Positions 1 to 9,488 are shown, numbered from the stretch's first letter. The stretch is DNA of 64,000 nucleotides from Hyphomicrobiales bacterium (GCA_028280515.1 JANQLP010000063.1:1-64000); one strand, 5' to 3'. The notes: generated by a model not told the origin, from the sequence alone. Numbers and translations: made by a program.

Positions 1-157
1 GCCTCACACCTTACGAGTTCATCTGCAAACAGTGGACATCAGAGCCAGATCGATTCATCCTAAATCCAATCCATCAAATGCCGGGACTAAACACTTAGAC
101 CGCGATCACCGGGATCGCTTGACTCCCATTTTCGATGGATGGAAAAACACCGCTCCC

Positions 158-1456
158 ATGAAGAAGACCGCTGCAAATATCGCTCTGGCCTGCGTCGTGA
201 CCTTGCTCTGCCTCGTGATTGCCGAGGTGGGACTGAGAGCGCTGACGCCATTCCCCATCCACGGCAAGAAGGCGAACAAGATCTACGATGTCGATGTCGG
301 CTATCGTCTGAATCCCGGCCATCCGAACATTGACGAGCACGGGTTTCGCAACAGGGCCGGCAAACCGCACATTATCGCCGCACTTGGCGACTCGCACACC
401 TACGGATCGAACGTGAAGCCCGAGGAGGCTTGGCCGGAGCAGTTCGAAAAACTGACCGGTATTCCGGCCTACAATTTCGGAGTTGGCAGCTACGCGGTCT
501 ATGCGCATTTTACGAACGCCCACAAGGCGATTGAGAAGGGCTACAAATACATCATCATTGCCTTGTTTATTCACAACGATTTCAAGGTCCTGGGCAACAG
601 TTGCGACATCGACTACGACTCATCGCAGTTCTGGCAATCGGCCAAGTCCCGGCTCTCTCTGCATCTGCCCGATTGCAGCGATGCGAGAAACTGGCAGACG
701 GCGCGGGCACCCGGTTTTATTCGCTGGCTCCGTAGCAGAGGCGATTTGGCAATCCTCTCCGCGACCGACTATCTCGTTGTCCGACCATTGTCCGACTTTT
801 GGCACCGCTCGACCGGCAAGAGCGCGGCAAAACCGAGAAAAAAGGACACGGCCGCGGACAAGCATGGATCCGACGGCGGACGGAGCAGGAGTTCCGAAGG
901 CGCTGCGGAAGCTTCCACGGATATGGTCCCGCAGCGTCCGGCCTCGGCCTATTTTGCCGGACGGTCATTGCTGAATCAGGACGTGGAGTTTGCGTTCACC
1001 GACCTGAACCGCGCGGAGATTGTGCGTGGGATCGAGGACTTCGAAAAGATGCTGGGCGATCTGAAGCGCACTGCGGATTTGAAGGGCAGCAAGGTCGGCC
1101 TGATGTTCATCCCGTCGAAGGTCCAGCTGTTCTACGAGCATCTGGACGACCTTGATATCTACAGCGAGGTACCGATGCTGAAGGATATGGCTGAGAACCA
1201 CCGGAAGATCGAGAACCGGCTGATATCGTTTATGGACCGGACGGGTATGCTTTGGAGCACGGCGAAGCCGGAGCTGGTTGCGGCAATCGAAGCGTCTGAT
1301 CGTGATCGGAGCTGGGTCTTTCCGCCGACCGGCGGACATCCCTATCCACCCGGCTACCGAGCTTATGCGGAAGCAGCCAGGAAACTCTACCACCGGATGG
1401 CGGCGTCGTCCGATGAAATGAAGAACAAGCACTGGCCCAACTATTCAGCCAGGTAA
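158..1456 (+). CDS. SGNH/GDSL-family hydrolase-like membrane-anchored protein
   Basis: A 432-residue protein of the SGNH/GDSL hydrolase fold, probably modifying acyl groups on a glycan at the cell envelope. It opens with a short basic stretch and one hydrophobic segment (about residues 6-26), consistent with a signal anchor. Block I is visible as GDSH (residues 77-80), followed by the NFGVGSY turn near residue 107. The C-terminal block carries GGHPYPPGYRAY, which supplies the catalytic His. The start at 158 is preferred over an in-frame ATG at 32, because the extra 42 residues are unlike a mature N-terminus and the membrane segment follows directly from 158. A convergent SGNH remnant overlaps its 3' end. 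Substrate is unknown. Confidence 0.8.
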   Translation: MKKTAANIALACVVTLLCLVIAEVGLRALTPFPIHGKKANKIYDVDVGYRLNPGHPNIDEHGFRNRAGKPHIIAALGDSHTYGSNVKPEEAWPEQFEKLTGIPAYNFGVGSYAVYAHFTNAHKAIEKGYKYIIIALFIHNDFKVLGNSCDIDYDSSQFWQSAKSRLSLHLPDCSDARNWQTARAPGFIRWLRSRGDLAILSATDYLVVRPLSDFWHRSTGKSAAKPRKKDTAADKHGSDGGRSRSSEGAAEASTDMVPQRPASAYFAGRSLLNQDVEFAFTDLNRAEIVRGIEDFEKMLGDLKRTADLKGSKVGLMFIPSKVQLFYEHLDDLDIYSEVPMLKDMAENHRKIENRLISFMDRTGMLWSTAKPELVAAIEASDRDRSWVFPPTGGHPYPPGYRAYAEAARKLYHRMAASSDEMKNKHWPNYSAR

Positions 1457-1626
1457 CCTCTCGACTTCGGCGCATCATTGACGGCCCGCCGCGCGACCGC
1501 ATGCCCAGCGCCGTTCCAATGCCAGTCGCCAACTAGAAACTGCTCGCCTGGATCGTCCCCGGCCGCATCACGGAACGCGGGTCGCAGATCGACATAGTCG
1601 ATGTCGCTCTCCTTCCGATGACGCGG
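1441..1626 (-). pseudogene. C-terminal remnant of a third SGNH hydrolase
   Basis: Reading the minus strand gives 61 codons ending in TAG at 1441-1443, with a stop codon just upstream at 1627-1629 and no start. The peptide contains DIDYVDLRPAF and then DWHWNGAGHAVARRAV. This is the typical end of an SGNH-fold acyltransferase/hydrolase, in which the final Asp-x-x-His pair completes the catalytic triad. The N-terminal part is missing. The fragment lies between two intact SGNH genes and overlaps the last 16 bases of the plus-strand one. It is interpreted as the debris of a lost paralogue. Confidence 0.55.
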
Positions 1627-1679
1627 TCACAGACATTGGAGTGTGGGGTCGAAGGAGTGCTGCTTCCTCGGCGAGCGTG

Positions 1680-2822
1680 TCAATTACTGCGTGGGCGTCG
1701 GTCACCGACCTTTTGTGATTGCGGGCCGATGTCACGGAGGTGCGAATAGAGAAACTCGGCTATCTTCTTGCTCCCGGCCGGCGTCGTGTGAACGACATCA
1801 TAGAAATCGCGGACATTGTCGAACTGGATGTCGCTGAACAGATTGATGCATATGCCATTCAGGCTCCGGCAGGTGTCCAGTATGGCCTCGGCCTGCATTC
1901 GCTCCAGCTGGTGATGATCGACGCCGGTCATTGGGCCCAAGCCCTGCAGAGCATCGGCGTTGCGCCGCGCCAGGGTTTTCTTCAAGCCCCAGATGCGGCC
2001 GTCATGCTCCATCCAGCTGCTTGAACGCTGTGTCACGAAAATCGGTTCGGCGCCTATGCGTCGCGTCTGATCGGCGAGCTTCGCAATGCGTGACTGCAGC
2101 AAGGAGAGGCTCTCCAAGACCTGCGGCGTCCGATAATCCTTGATCAGGGCCTGTGTGGTCCAGTCGGCCTGCGACCAGGGAATGGGTGCGCCACTGCGGA
2201 AATGCGCCACTCTGGGCGGTGCGACGAGGCTCTTGATGACCTTGGCGCCCGCAATCAATGCCGATCTGTCCTTGGCGTAAGAGAACGCGGCACGCATCCT
2301 GGCCTTTGCGCCGGCGCCTTCGATCTGATCGAATTTGGGGATTTCTTGCAGTCTGTAGAAGTCGTTCACGCCGAGATAATACAGGATGTAGGAGGGGCGC
2401 AGTTGCGGGAGCTTCTCGAACCAGAAGCTGAAGTTTGCCAGGTGACCGAACGTGCTCTGACCATCGATTCCGGCGCTTACGACATCGACGTCTCGGCCAT
2501 CCGCGGCGTAGAGTTTTTGGAGCCAGGCCTCGAAAGTGAAGCTGTCGTCTATGTACTTCTGGTCGGTGGTGCTCCCCCCGACTGTCAGGATGAAGATCTC
2601 GTCGAGATTGCCGTCGAGCCCGCGAAAACCATAGCGATCCACCGTATAGGTCGAAACCTCCGGCTGGCCGGGAAACTGACTTCGATATGTTTTCTGCACG
2701 TTTCGTGGCTTCGTGAAATTGTACAGAGCCGGCGTATCGGAGAACCAGCTCCCGAACACGACTTCCAGCAAGGCCAGTCCCGCAAGAAATATGAGGACGT
2801 TAACGAGAATGACCTTGCGCAT
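1680..2822 (-). CDS. SGNH/GDSL-family hydrolase-like protein
   Basis: A 380-residue protein with an N-terminal hydrophobic segment (about residues 3-22) that acts as signal anchor. The SGNH blocks are recognisable: VGGSTTDQ near residues 81-88 (a Ser-containing block I variant), AGIDGQS near 117-123, YLGVNDFY near 150, and a C-terminal VVHTTPAGSKK that provides the His. This GGST variant is common in proteins of exopolysaccharide and secondary-metabolite clusters. The gene is transcribed towards the first SGNH gene and away from the glycosyltransferase at 3073. The ribosome-binding site is weak. The real substrate is unknown. Confidence 0.75.
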   Translation of the reverse strand: MRKVILVNVLIFLAGLALLEVVFGSWFSDTPALYNFTKPRNVQKTYRSQFPGQPEVSTYTVDRYGFRGLDGNLDEIFILTVGGSTTDQKYIDDSFTFEAWLQKLYAADGRDVDVVSAGIDGQSTFGHLANFSFWFEKLPQLRPSYILYYLGVNDFYRLQEIPKFDQIEGAGAKARMRAAFSYAKDRSALIAGAKVIKSLVAPPRVAHFRSGAPIPWSQADWTTQALIKDYRTPQVLESLSLLQSRIAKLADQTRRIGAEPIFVTQRSSSWMEHDGRIWGLKKTLARRNADALQGLGPMTGVDHHQLERMQAEAILDTCRSLNGICINLFSDIQFDNVRDFYDVVHTTPAGSKKIAEFLYSHLRDIGPQSQKVGDRRPRSN

Positions 2823-3072
2823 ATTCGACGTTCAGACTGTTCAAACCTGTTTGCGCCGGAGGAGAAGCGGCATCGGTACCGCGCCTTTCCGGCCCCGAAT
2901 TCAGCGATTAGACCGCCTCGTGCGATGCTGTCAAATGACCTTTCGCCGATCGACACATGGAAGGCGGTTTGGCCGGAGCCGACCCAAGGCGGTTGCGGCG
3001 GCACGGGCACATATGATTTAAGGTCGCACCGTCTTCCCCACGTGCCGATGTCTCCCTCGCTGCAGCTGATAC

Positions 3073-3969
3073 ATGAGCCAACGCCGCCGGATATTCGACT
3101 GTTTTTTGTTCTACAACGAACTCGATATCCTCGAGATTCGGCTGAATACGCTTGCGCCACTTGTTGACCATTTTGTTCTGGTCGAGTCGTCGCGGACATT
3201 CACAGGCCAGCCGAAACCGCTGGTGTTTGAGGAGAACAAGGCGCGGTTTGCGGAGTTCCAGGATAAGATCATTCACATCGTCGACGATGACATGCCGGAA
3301 CATGCGGAGAGCACATATGTTCGCGAGGCGCACCAGCGTTCCGCGATCGGGCGTGGCCTTGCAGAAGCGCGCGGCGAAGACCTCATCATCGTTTCGGATG
3401 CCGATGAAATCCCGAAACCTGCGGCACTTGCGGAGGCGCTCAAGACGGCGGCCGGCCGGATCACATATTTCGAAGGCGTGTATTACCATTTCAAACTGAA
3501 TTGGCGCCTGGTCGGGCGGCAGGACGTCATGACCTCGCGGATGGTGGAGTACAAGAACTTTCAAGACGGATGGCTGGTGCGCACGACGAAAGGACGGCGC
3601 AGCGTGTCGCTGCCCGGTTGGGCCGAGGCGCTGGTCTGGCACTCCTACGCGGGATGGCGTCACAAGGCCTTTATGCGGCGGCGCACGTTGCAGGAGGGGT
3701 GCTGGCACTTCTCGTTCATGGCCGATGCGGAGGCGATCAAGAACAAGCTCGCCGCCTACAAGGCGCCCGACCGGCTGAAAGTGAAAGACCTGCGCGGAGA
3801 CGCGGTCAAGGAGCGCATGGGCGAGCGCAGGTCGATGTTCGACTCGGATATCAGGGTTGTTCCCTTGGCCGAGCTGCCGGAATACGTTCAGCAGAATGTT
3901 GACCGGTTTGGCGACCTGCTGGATCTTGAGACTGCGCAGGACGCGGCCGTCGCCGGCGAGCAGAGGTAG
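3073..3969 (+). CDS. Glycosyltransferase family 17 protein
   Basis: A 298-residue GT17-type glycosyltransferase, a family related to beta-1,4-N-acetylglucosaminyltransferase III. The N-terminal signature FYNELDILEIRL (residues 13-24) is characteristic. The nucleotide-sugar/metal site appears as SDADEIP (108-114). There is no signal peptide or membrane segment, so it should act in the cytoplasm on an activated sugar donor. It lies just upstream of SxtJ, DUF5989 and a carbamoyltransferase, which suggests that it glycosylates a molecule that is later carbamoylated. The acceptor is unknown. Confidence 0.85.
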   Translation: MSQRRRIFDCFLFYNELDILEIRLNTLAPLVDHFVLVESSRTFTGQPKPLVFEENKARFAEFQDKIIHIVDDDMPEHAESTYVREAHQRSAIGRGLAEARGEDLIIVSDADEIPKPAALAEALKTAAGRITYFEGVYYHFKLNWRLVGRQDVMTSRMVEYKNFQDGWLVRTTKGRRSVSLPGWAEALVWHSYAGWRHKAFMRRRTLQEGCWHFSFMADAEAIKNKLAAYKAPDRLKVKDLRGDAVKERMGERRSMFDSDIRVVPLAELPEYVQQNVDRFGDLLDLETAQDAAVAGEQR

Positions 3970-4004
3970 GCGGGTATTCACGGTTCCCGCCGGAGCGGAG
4001 TTTC

Positions 4005-4421
4005 ATGTCAAAACAATTTCACGAGGCCTATGTCGAAGAGGATATTCCACCGCCATCCGAGCGGGCAACGGGTCTCGTCTTTGCAGTGGTCTCTGCAATC
4101 GTCGGGGCAATCTTCTGGCGAAACGGGACTGTTCTCGCGGTTTGCGCGGTTTTGTGCGTGGGTTTCACCCTGGTCAGCCTGACCGCGCCCAGGCTTCTCA
4201 AACCGTTGAACCGCCTCTGGTTCCGGTTTTCGCTTCTGCTCCACAAGATCGTCAATCCGATCATTCTCGGCATCATGTTTCTTGTCGCCATCGTGCCGTT
4301 TGGGCTAATGATGCGCATCTGGCGTGACCCGCTGCAAAGCAAACGCACGGCGGACAGGAGCTATTGGATTGAACGCGGCGAGGAATCGCCTGAAACGCAC
4401 TCCATGAAAAACCAGTTTTAG
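4005..4421 (+). CDS. SxtJ family membrane protein
   Basis: A 138-residue integral membrane protein with three hydrophobic stretches (about residues 23-40, 43-60 and 84-106) and a polar C-terminal tail. It resembles SxtJ, a small membrane protein of unknown activity first named from saxitoxin clusters. The family occurs widely beside DUF5989 proteins and NodU/CmcH carbamoyltransferases, exactly as here. GCGGAG upstream is a reasonable ribosome-binding site. It starts 35 bases after the GT17 gene and is probably cotranscribed. Function is not established. Confidence 0.75.
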   Translation: MSKQFHEAYVEEDIPPPSERATGLVFAVVSAIVGAIFWRNGTVLAVCAVLCVGFTLVSLTAPRLLKPLNRLWFRFSLLLHKIVNPIILGIMFLVAIVPFGLMMRIWRDPLQSKRTADRSYWIERGEESPETHSMKNQF

Positions 4422-4499
4422 GGTATCTAGGGGCGGCTTTGATGGGCTGCTTGCCTTTTGCAAGGCGCATCGCCGCCGGAACGGCACGAGAGGTTAGGG

Positions 4500-4652
4500 A
4501 TGGGTTCACTGCTGAAAGAGTTTGTCGCCTATCTTGGCGCCCGCAAGAAATGGTGGCTGGCGCCGGTACTCGTGGTGCTCCTTCTGTTTGGTGGGCTGCT
4601 CATCCTGGCGCAGGGGTCGGCGATCGCACCCTTCATCTACACGGTGTTCTAG
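4500..4652 (+). CDS. DUF5989 family small membrane protein
   Basis: A 50-residue protein with the hallmark arrangement of DUF5989: a short amphipathic N-terminus, a KKWW motif, one long hydrophobic helix, and the ending GSAIAPFIYTVF. It is preceded by GAGAGGTTAGGG, which supports the ATG at 4500 rather than longer upstream alternatives. It sits between SxtJ and the carbamoyltransferase, the usual neighbourhood of this family. It may help assemble or anchor the modification enzymes at the membrane, but this is inferred only from co-occurrence. Confidence 0.75.
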   Translation: MGSLLKEFVAYLGARKKWWLAPVLVVLLLFGGLLILAQGSAIAPFIYTVF

Positions 4653-4679
4653 GAGCCGGCGGGCGAACGGGTTTGCGGT

Positions 4680-6515
4680 ATGCGTATCCTCGGCATCTCG
4701 GCCTACTATCACGACAGCGCCGCAGCGCTGATCGAGGACGGACGTGTGGTCGCCGCTGCCCAGGAGGAACGCTTCACCCGCAAAAAGCACGACCCCCGAT
4801 TTCCCAGGAACGCGATCCAGTACTGTCTGGATGAAGCGGGAGTCGGGCTCGATCAGGTCGACCATGTCACCTTCTACGAAAAGCCGTTCCTGAAATTCGA
4901 ACGGCTCCTGGAAACCTATCTGGCGCAGGCGCCGCGCGGTTTCACGTCGTTCCGCGCCGCGATGCCCATCTGGATCAAGGAGAAGCTCTTTCAGAAATCC
5001 AACCTTGTGAAGGCGCTGAAGGATTTCTCCGATGCCGGCGACCTTGAGGAGAAGCTGCTCTTTGCGGAACACCACCAATCGCATGCCGCATCAGCGTTTT
5101 ATCCGTCGCCCTTCGACGAGGCGGTGGTTCTGACAATGGACGGTGTCGGCGAGTGGGCCACGACGTCGGTTTCGGTCGGGCGCGGAAACGCGCTCGAGGC
5201 AAAACGCGAGATTCACTGGCCGCACTCCCTCGGGCTCCTCTATTCGGCCTTCACCTATTACACTGGCTTCCGCGTCAACTCCGGCGAATACAAGGTGATG
5301 GGCCTCGCGCCGTATGGCGAACCGCGTTTCGCCGATCTGATCATGGAACACCTGATCGATGTGAAGGAAGACGGAAGCTTCTGGCTCGACCAGAGCTACT
5401 TCAATTACGCCGGCGGATTGACGATGACCTCGGAGAGGTTCCACACCTTGCTGGGCGGGCCGCCGCGCGATCCGGACACGCTGATCACGCAACGGGAAAT
5501 GGATCTCGCCGCGTCGGTACAGCGGGTGACGGAAGAGGTGGTTCTGCGCATGGCGCGCGATCTCGCGAGCACATACGATATGGACAGACTCTGCATGGCG
5601 GGTGGCGTCGCGCTCAATTGCGTGGCCAACGGCAAACTGCTGCGCGAGGGTACGTTCAAGCAGATCTGGGTCCAGCCGGCGGCCGGTGACGCCGGCGGAG
5701 CGCTCGGTGCCGCGCTCGCCGCGTACCATGACCATCTCGAGGCCGAACGCAAGCCGAATGGGGCGATGGATGCAATGGCGGGGTCCTATCTGGGTCCGGC
5801 CTTTCCGCAGGAGGATATCGAGCAACGGCTCTCAGGTCTTGGCGCGAAGTTCGAAACCCTCGATGAAGCCGACTTCATTTCCAGAACCGCCGCGGCTCTG
5901 GATGAGGGGAAGGCCGTGGGCTGGTTCTCCGGCCGGATGGAGTTCGGTCCGCGGGCACTTGGCGCCCGGTCCATTCTCGGCGACCCGCGCAACCCGCAGA
6001 TGCAGAAAACCCTGAATCTGCGTATCAAGTATCGCGAGAGTTTCCGCCCCTTCGCCCCGTCGGTGCTGCGCGAGGATGTGGGCGACTATTTCGAACTCGA
6101 CTCGGACAGCCCGTACATGCTGCTGGTGGCGGACGTTCAGGAGGGCCGGCGCAAGAAGATGACGCAAGAGGAGGAGGCGCTGTTCGGGATCGACAAGCTC
6201 AACGTGCCGCGCTCGGACATTCCTGCCGTCACCCATGTCGACTATTCGGCGCGCATTCAGACCGTGCATGAGGACACCAATCCCCGCTATCACGCGCTGC
6301 TCACGGCATTCAAGAAGCGCACGGGCTGTCCCGTGCTGGTAAACACGAGCTTCAACGTGCGCGGCGAACCGATCGTATGCACGCCCGAGGACGCATTCCG
6401 CTGTTTCATGGGCACCGAGCTTGACTGCCTCGCCATAGGAAACTGCTTTCTGGAAAAAGCCGATCAGGACCCTGCCCTTGCGCGCGACTACAAGTCGGAG
6501 TTTGCTCCTGACTGA
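4680..6515 (+). CDS. NodU/CmcH-type O-carbamoyltransferase
   Basis: A 611-residue carbamoyltransferase that would move a carbamoyl group from carbamoyl phosphate, via carbamoyl-AMP, to a hydroxyl on a sugar or metabolite. The N-terminal half has the ASKHA-like fold with HHQSHAAS at residues 131-138, DGVGEW near 154, GGVALNCVANGK near 308 and GDAGGALGA near 336. The C-terminal carbamoyltransferase domain begins near FGPRALGARSILGDPR (422-437). Length matches the family. It ends the SxtJ-DUF5989 operon, with gaps under 80 bases. The acceptor is unknown but is probably the product of the nearby GT17 enzyme. Confidence 0.92.
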   Translation: MRILGISAYYHDSAAALIEDGRVVAAAQEERFTRKKHDPRFPRNAIQYCLDEAGVGLDQVDHVTFYEKPFLKFERLLETYLAQAPRGFTSFRAAMPIWIKEKLFQKSNLVKALKDFSDAGDLEEKLLFAEHHQSHAASAFYPSPFDEAVVLTMDGVGEWATTSVSVGRGNALEAKREIHWPHSLGLLYSAFTYYTGFRVNSGEYKVMGLAPYGEPRFADLIMEHLIDVKEDGSFWLDQSYFNYAGGLTMTSERFHTLLGGPPRDPDTLITQREMDLAASVQRVTEEVVLRMARDLASTYDMDRLCMAGGVALNCVANGKLLREGTFKQIWVQPAAGDAGGALGAALAAYHDHLEAERKPNGAMDAMAGSYLGPAFPQEDIEQRLSGLGAKFETLDEADFISRTAAALDEGKAVGWFSGRMEFGPRALGARSILGDPRNPQMQKTLNLRIKYRESFRPFAPSVLREDVGDYFELDSDSPYMLLVADVQEGRRKKMTQEEEALFGIDKLNVPRSDIPAVTHVDYSARIQTVHEDTNPRYHALLTAFKKRTGCPVLVNTSFNVRGEPIVCTPEDAFRCFMGTELDCLAIGNCFLEKADQDPALARDYKSEFAPD

Positions 6516-6556
6516 GTGATCCTGAGCACGTCGTTTCGTGGACCTGGAGCCGCAGC

Positions 6557-7324
6557 ATGTTTCCGATCTCCGACGACAATCCGAGCCACATCCGTCCGTA
6601 TGTGACCTGGTCGTGTGTCGGCATCTGCGTGTTTGTCTTTCTCTGGCAGGTTTCGCTGGGTCAGCAGGAGGGTCAGGCTGCGGTCTTCCGCCTCGGCATG
6701 ATCCCGGCGCGGCTGTTCGGCATCCGAGAGATCAATCCCGAACTGGCGAGCGTGCCGGCCTGGATGACGGTTTTCACGTCCATGTTCATGCATGGCGGCT
6801 GGATGCACCTCGGCGGTAACATGCTGTTCCTGTGGATCTTCGGCGACAATGTCGAGGATTCCATGGGTCATGTCCGGTTCTTCGCCTTCTACCTGTTGTG
6901 CGGTGTCGCTGCGGCCCTGACCCAGGGGGTGCTCAACCCGTCGTCGACCATTCCCATGGTCGGGGCCAGCGGTGCGATCTCCGGCGTGCTGGGCGCCTAT
7001 CTGCTGCTGCACCCGCTTGCGACGGTGCGGGTGCTGTTGTTTCTCGGTATCATCTTCTGGATCGCTCACGTGCCGGCGTTGCTGGTTCTCGGTTTCTGGT
7101 TCATCGGGCAATTGGTGAGCGCGGCGATGGCGCCGATCAGCGAGCCGGGCGTCGCCTTCTGGGCCCATGTCGGCGGCTTCGTCGCGGGCATGGCGCTCGT
7201 CCCGTTTTTCAAGGAAAGCCACATACGCCTGTTCCAGGGCGCGAACTCACGGCCCTTCGAGATCGAGAAGCGCCGCGGTCCGTGGGATCGCGGTCCGACC
7301 GGGCGGCGCGGCCCTTGGGGCTGA
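6557..7324 (+). CDS. Rhomboid-family intramembrane serine protease
   Basis: A 255-residue polytopic membrane protein of the rhomboid family, which cleaves transmembrane substrates inside the bilayer. The HGGWMHLGGNM loop (79-89), the catalytic serine in GASG (136-139, Ser138) and the catalytic histidine in HVGGFVAG (His204) are all present, so the dyad is intact. The C-terminal tail is Arg/Gly-rich and soluble. GGAG lies a few bases before the ATG. It follows the carbamoyltransferase by 41 bases, but there is no obvious functional link. Confidence 0.92.
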   Translation: MFPISDDNPSHIRPYVTWSCVGICVFVFLWQVSLGQQEGQAAVFRLGMIPARLFGIREINPELASVPAWMTVFTSMFMHGGWMHLGGNMLFLWIFGDNVEDSMGHVRFFAFYLLCGVAAALTQGVLNPSSTIPMVGASGAISGVLGAYLLLHPLATVRVLLFLGIIFWIAHVPALLVLGFWFIGQLVSAAMAPISEPGVAFWAHVGGFVAGMALVPFFKESHIRLFQGANSRPFEIEKRRGPWDRGPTGRRGPWG

Positions 7325-7384
7325 TGCGTTTCTGGTGCCAATCGGATACTGTCCGCAAAAGACAAATAACGGGAGGACCAACCG

Positions 7385-8758
7385 ATGAGTGTCGCCGAAC
7401 AACATGACCAGACACCGGAAGCGCCGTTTCCGGTTACTGCAGACGCGGCAGCGTGGACCGCTCGCCTTCGCGCCGATGACATTTCCGCATCGGCCGTCGA
7501 GCGCGCGAAACACGCCCTGCTTGACGTCATCGGGTGCGGGATCGCGGGCCAGGAGGAGCCCCTGTCAGCTATTCTGCGCGATGAGCTGCTGGATGAGACC
7601 GGTGGACCGTGCACGGTCGTCGCAAGCGGTCGCCGGGCGCGGCTGCATGACGCCGCGCTGATCAACGGCGCGGCAATGCACGCGCTGGACTATGACGACG
7701 TGAACCGCCGGCTGCATGGCCATCCGACCACGTGTATCGCGCCCGCCGTTCTGGCTCTGGCGGAACAGTTGGGATCATCCGGTGCGGACGTTCTGACGAG
7801 TTTTGTTGCTGGCACCGAGGTTGCCTGTGCGCTTGGTGAGATGTGCGACGAGGGCCACTACGAGGCCGGGTTCCACGCCACCGGCACAATGGGCACGTTC
7901 GGCGCGGCTGCCGCATGCGCGCGTCTCATGGGGCTCGACGAAGCTGCGACCGCAAACGCGCTTGGTCTTGCCGCATCGCAGGCGTCGGGACTGAAGGCCA
8001 ATTTCGGCACCATGACCAAACCGTTTCACGCCGGCAAGGCGGCGATGAACGGGTTGCTCGCGGCCCGCCTTGCCGCACGCGGCTTTACCGCAAGCGATCA
8101 GGCGATCGAGGGCGCGCACGGGTTCGCGCAGGCGCAGTCGCCGGGGTTCGACGGTGGGCCAATCCGCCCTCGTGCCGACGCGCCGTTCGCCGTCGAGCAG
8201 ATGCTCTACAAGTATCATGCGGCCTGCTTTCTCACTCACTCCACCCTGAACGCGATCCGCGCGCTGCGCGAGGAGCACGGCGTCGGGCTCGACGATATCG
8301 AGAATGCGAACCTGAAGATCCGGTCGACGCACCTTTCGGTGTGTTGCATCCCCGAGCCGGCGACGGGACTTGAGATCAAGTTTTCGATCGCGCATCTGGC
8401 GGCCATGGGTCTCGATGGCGCGGATACCGCGGCCCTCGGCACCTACAGCGACGCCAACGCCACTGACCCGCGTTATGCGCAGGCGCGCAGGCGCGTGCAA
8501 CTTGATCCCGATCCCGCCCTGCAGCGGACCGAAGCGGAAGTGACGCTCGATCTGAAGGATGGCCGGACGCTCAGTGCGACTGACGATGTCGGCATTCCGG
8601 CGCCGGATTCAGACGGTCAGTGGCGCCGGCTTTCCGACAAGTTCACGTCGCTGTCGACGCCGGTGATCGGTGCGGATCGGACGGCAGACGCCATTGGCCG
8701 CGTCGCTGCGCTCGAAAAGGAAAGTGATCTCGGCGCTCTGATGAAGGCTGTCGGCTAA
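7385..8758 (+). CDS. MmgE/PrpD family protein
   Basis: A 457-residue member of the MmgE/PrpD family, which includes 2-methylcitrate dehydratase, cis-aconitate decarboxylase and iminodisuccinate epimerase. The family signatures ALDYDDVN (about residues 99-106), GTEVACALG and YKYHAACFLTHSTLNA are visible. It is soluble and cytoplasmic. GGGAGG upstream supports the start. The 3' end overlaps the convergent thioredoxin-like gene by 4 bases. The actual substrate cannot be read from sequence. Iminodisuccinate epimerase-like activity is one possibility, given the Asp/Glu racemases elsewhere in the window, but they are 50 kb away. Confidence 0.85.
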   Translation: MSVAEQHDQTPEAPFPVTADAAAWTARLRADDISASAVERAKHALLDVIGCGIAGQEEPLSAILRDELLDETGGPCTVVASGRRARLHDAALINGAAMHALDYDDVNRRLHGHPTTCIAPAVLALAEQLGSSGADVLTSFVAGTEVACALGEMCDEGHYEAGFHATGTMGTFGAAAACARLMGLDEAATANALGLAASQASGLKANFGTMTKPFHAGKAAMNGLLAARLAARGFTASDQAIEGAHGFAQAQSPGFDGGPIRPRADAPFAVEQMLYKYHAACFLTHSTLNAIRALREEHGVGLDDIENANLKIRSTHLSVCCIPEPATGLEIKFSIAHLAAMGLDGADTAALGTYSDANATDPRYAQARRRVQLDPDPALQRTEAEVTLDLKDGRTLSATDDVGIPAPDSDGQWRRLSDKFTSLSTPVIGADRTADAIGRVAALEKESDLGALMKAVG

Positions 8759-9399
8759 CTCCCGTACTTGACCGAGCAGCCATAGGGGCGGGTTGAATCC
8801 GGATCGGCGGGCTTCCCGGCCGCGTGCGCCGCGAGCGCATCGCGCAAATAGTTGCGGGCAATCGGTACGTCCGCATTGTTGGCCGACGGCTTGTCGTCGA
8901 TCGCGCCCTTGTAGATGAGCGTGCCGTGTGCGTCGATTAGGAACATGTGCGGTGTGGTGCGCGCATTGTAGGCCTGTCCGATCTCGCCCTTCGGATCGAG
9001 GATGACGGCGCTCGGCGCGGCGTCACGGTCGGTGGTCAACATGTTCGCCTTCGCCGGTTCCACGTGTCCCTGGAGACCCGGCGCGGACGAAATGACCGAC
9101 AGCCAGACGATGCCGCCTTTAGTCGTCTCCTTCTGCAACTTCTGCATGTTGCCGGTGGCGTAGTGCTTCTGGACGAACGGGCAATCATGGTTCGTCCACT
9201 CCAGGATCACGGTCTTGCCCTTGAGATCGGAGAGCTTGTGGGTCTTTCCGTTGCTGTCAACGCCGACGAAGTCCGGCGCGCGCTCGCCGACGCGCGGCTC
9301 GGCCAGGGCAATTGTAATCGCCATCGCCATGCCGGCGATGAACGTTATGGCAAAACTCAGAATGATCTGCAGGTGGCGGCGTCTCGCAGCGGCTCGCAT
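8755..9399 (-). CDS. Exported thioredoxin-like (redoxin) protein
   Basis: A 214-residue thioredoxin-fold protein with an N-terminal signal peptide (hydrophobic residues about 11-32, likely cleaved after ALA), so it is periplasmic. The fold is marked by RVGERAPDF, LKGKTVILEWTNHDCPFVQKHY and a cis-Pro loop at TTPHMFLID. The redox centre has only one cysteine (C73 in DCPF) instead of CxxC. Another cysteine occurs near the C-terminus (YGCSVKY). This suggests a peroxiredoxin-like or single-Cys mechanism rather than a classical disulfide reductase. GGAG precedes the ATG. Confidence 0.8.
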   Translation of the reverse strand: MRAAARRRHLQIILSFAITFIAGMAMAITIALAEPRVGERAPDFVGVDSNGKTHKLSDLKGKTVILEWTNHDCPFVQKHYATGNMQKLQKETTKGGIVWLSVISSAPGLQGHVEPAKANMLTTDRDAAPSAVILDPKGEIGQAYNARTTPHMFLIDAHGTLIYKGAIDDKPSANNADVPIARNYLRDALAAHAAGKPADPDSTRPYGCSVKYGS

Positions 9400-9488
9400 A
9401 ACACGTCTCCTCTCGCATTCTCACGTGGCCTTATCTCAACCACAGGATTGCGATCCGATTAAGACACATCTGCGTGTGGTGGGCGCGG

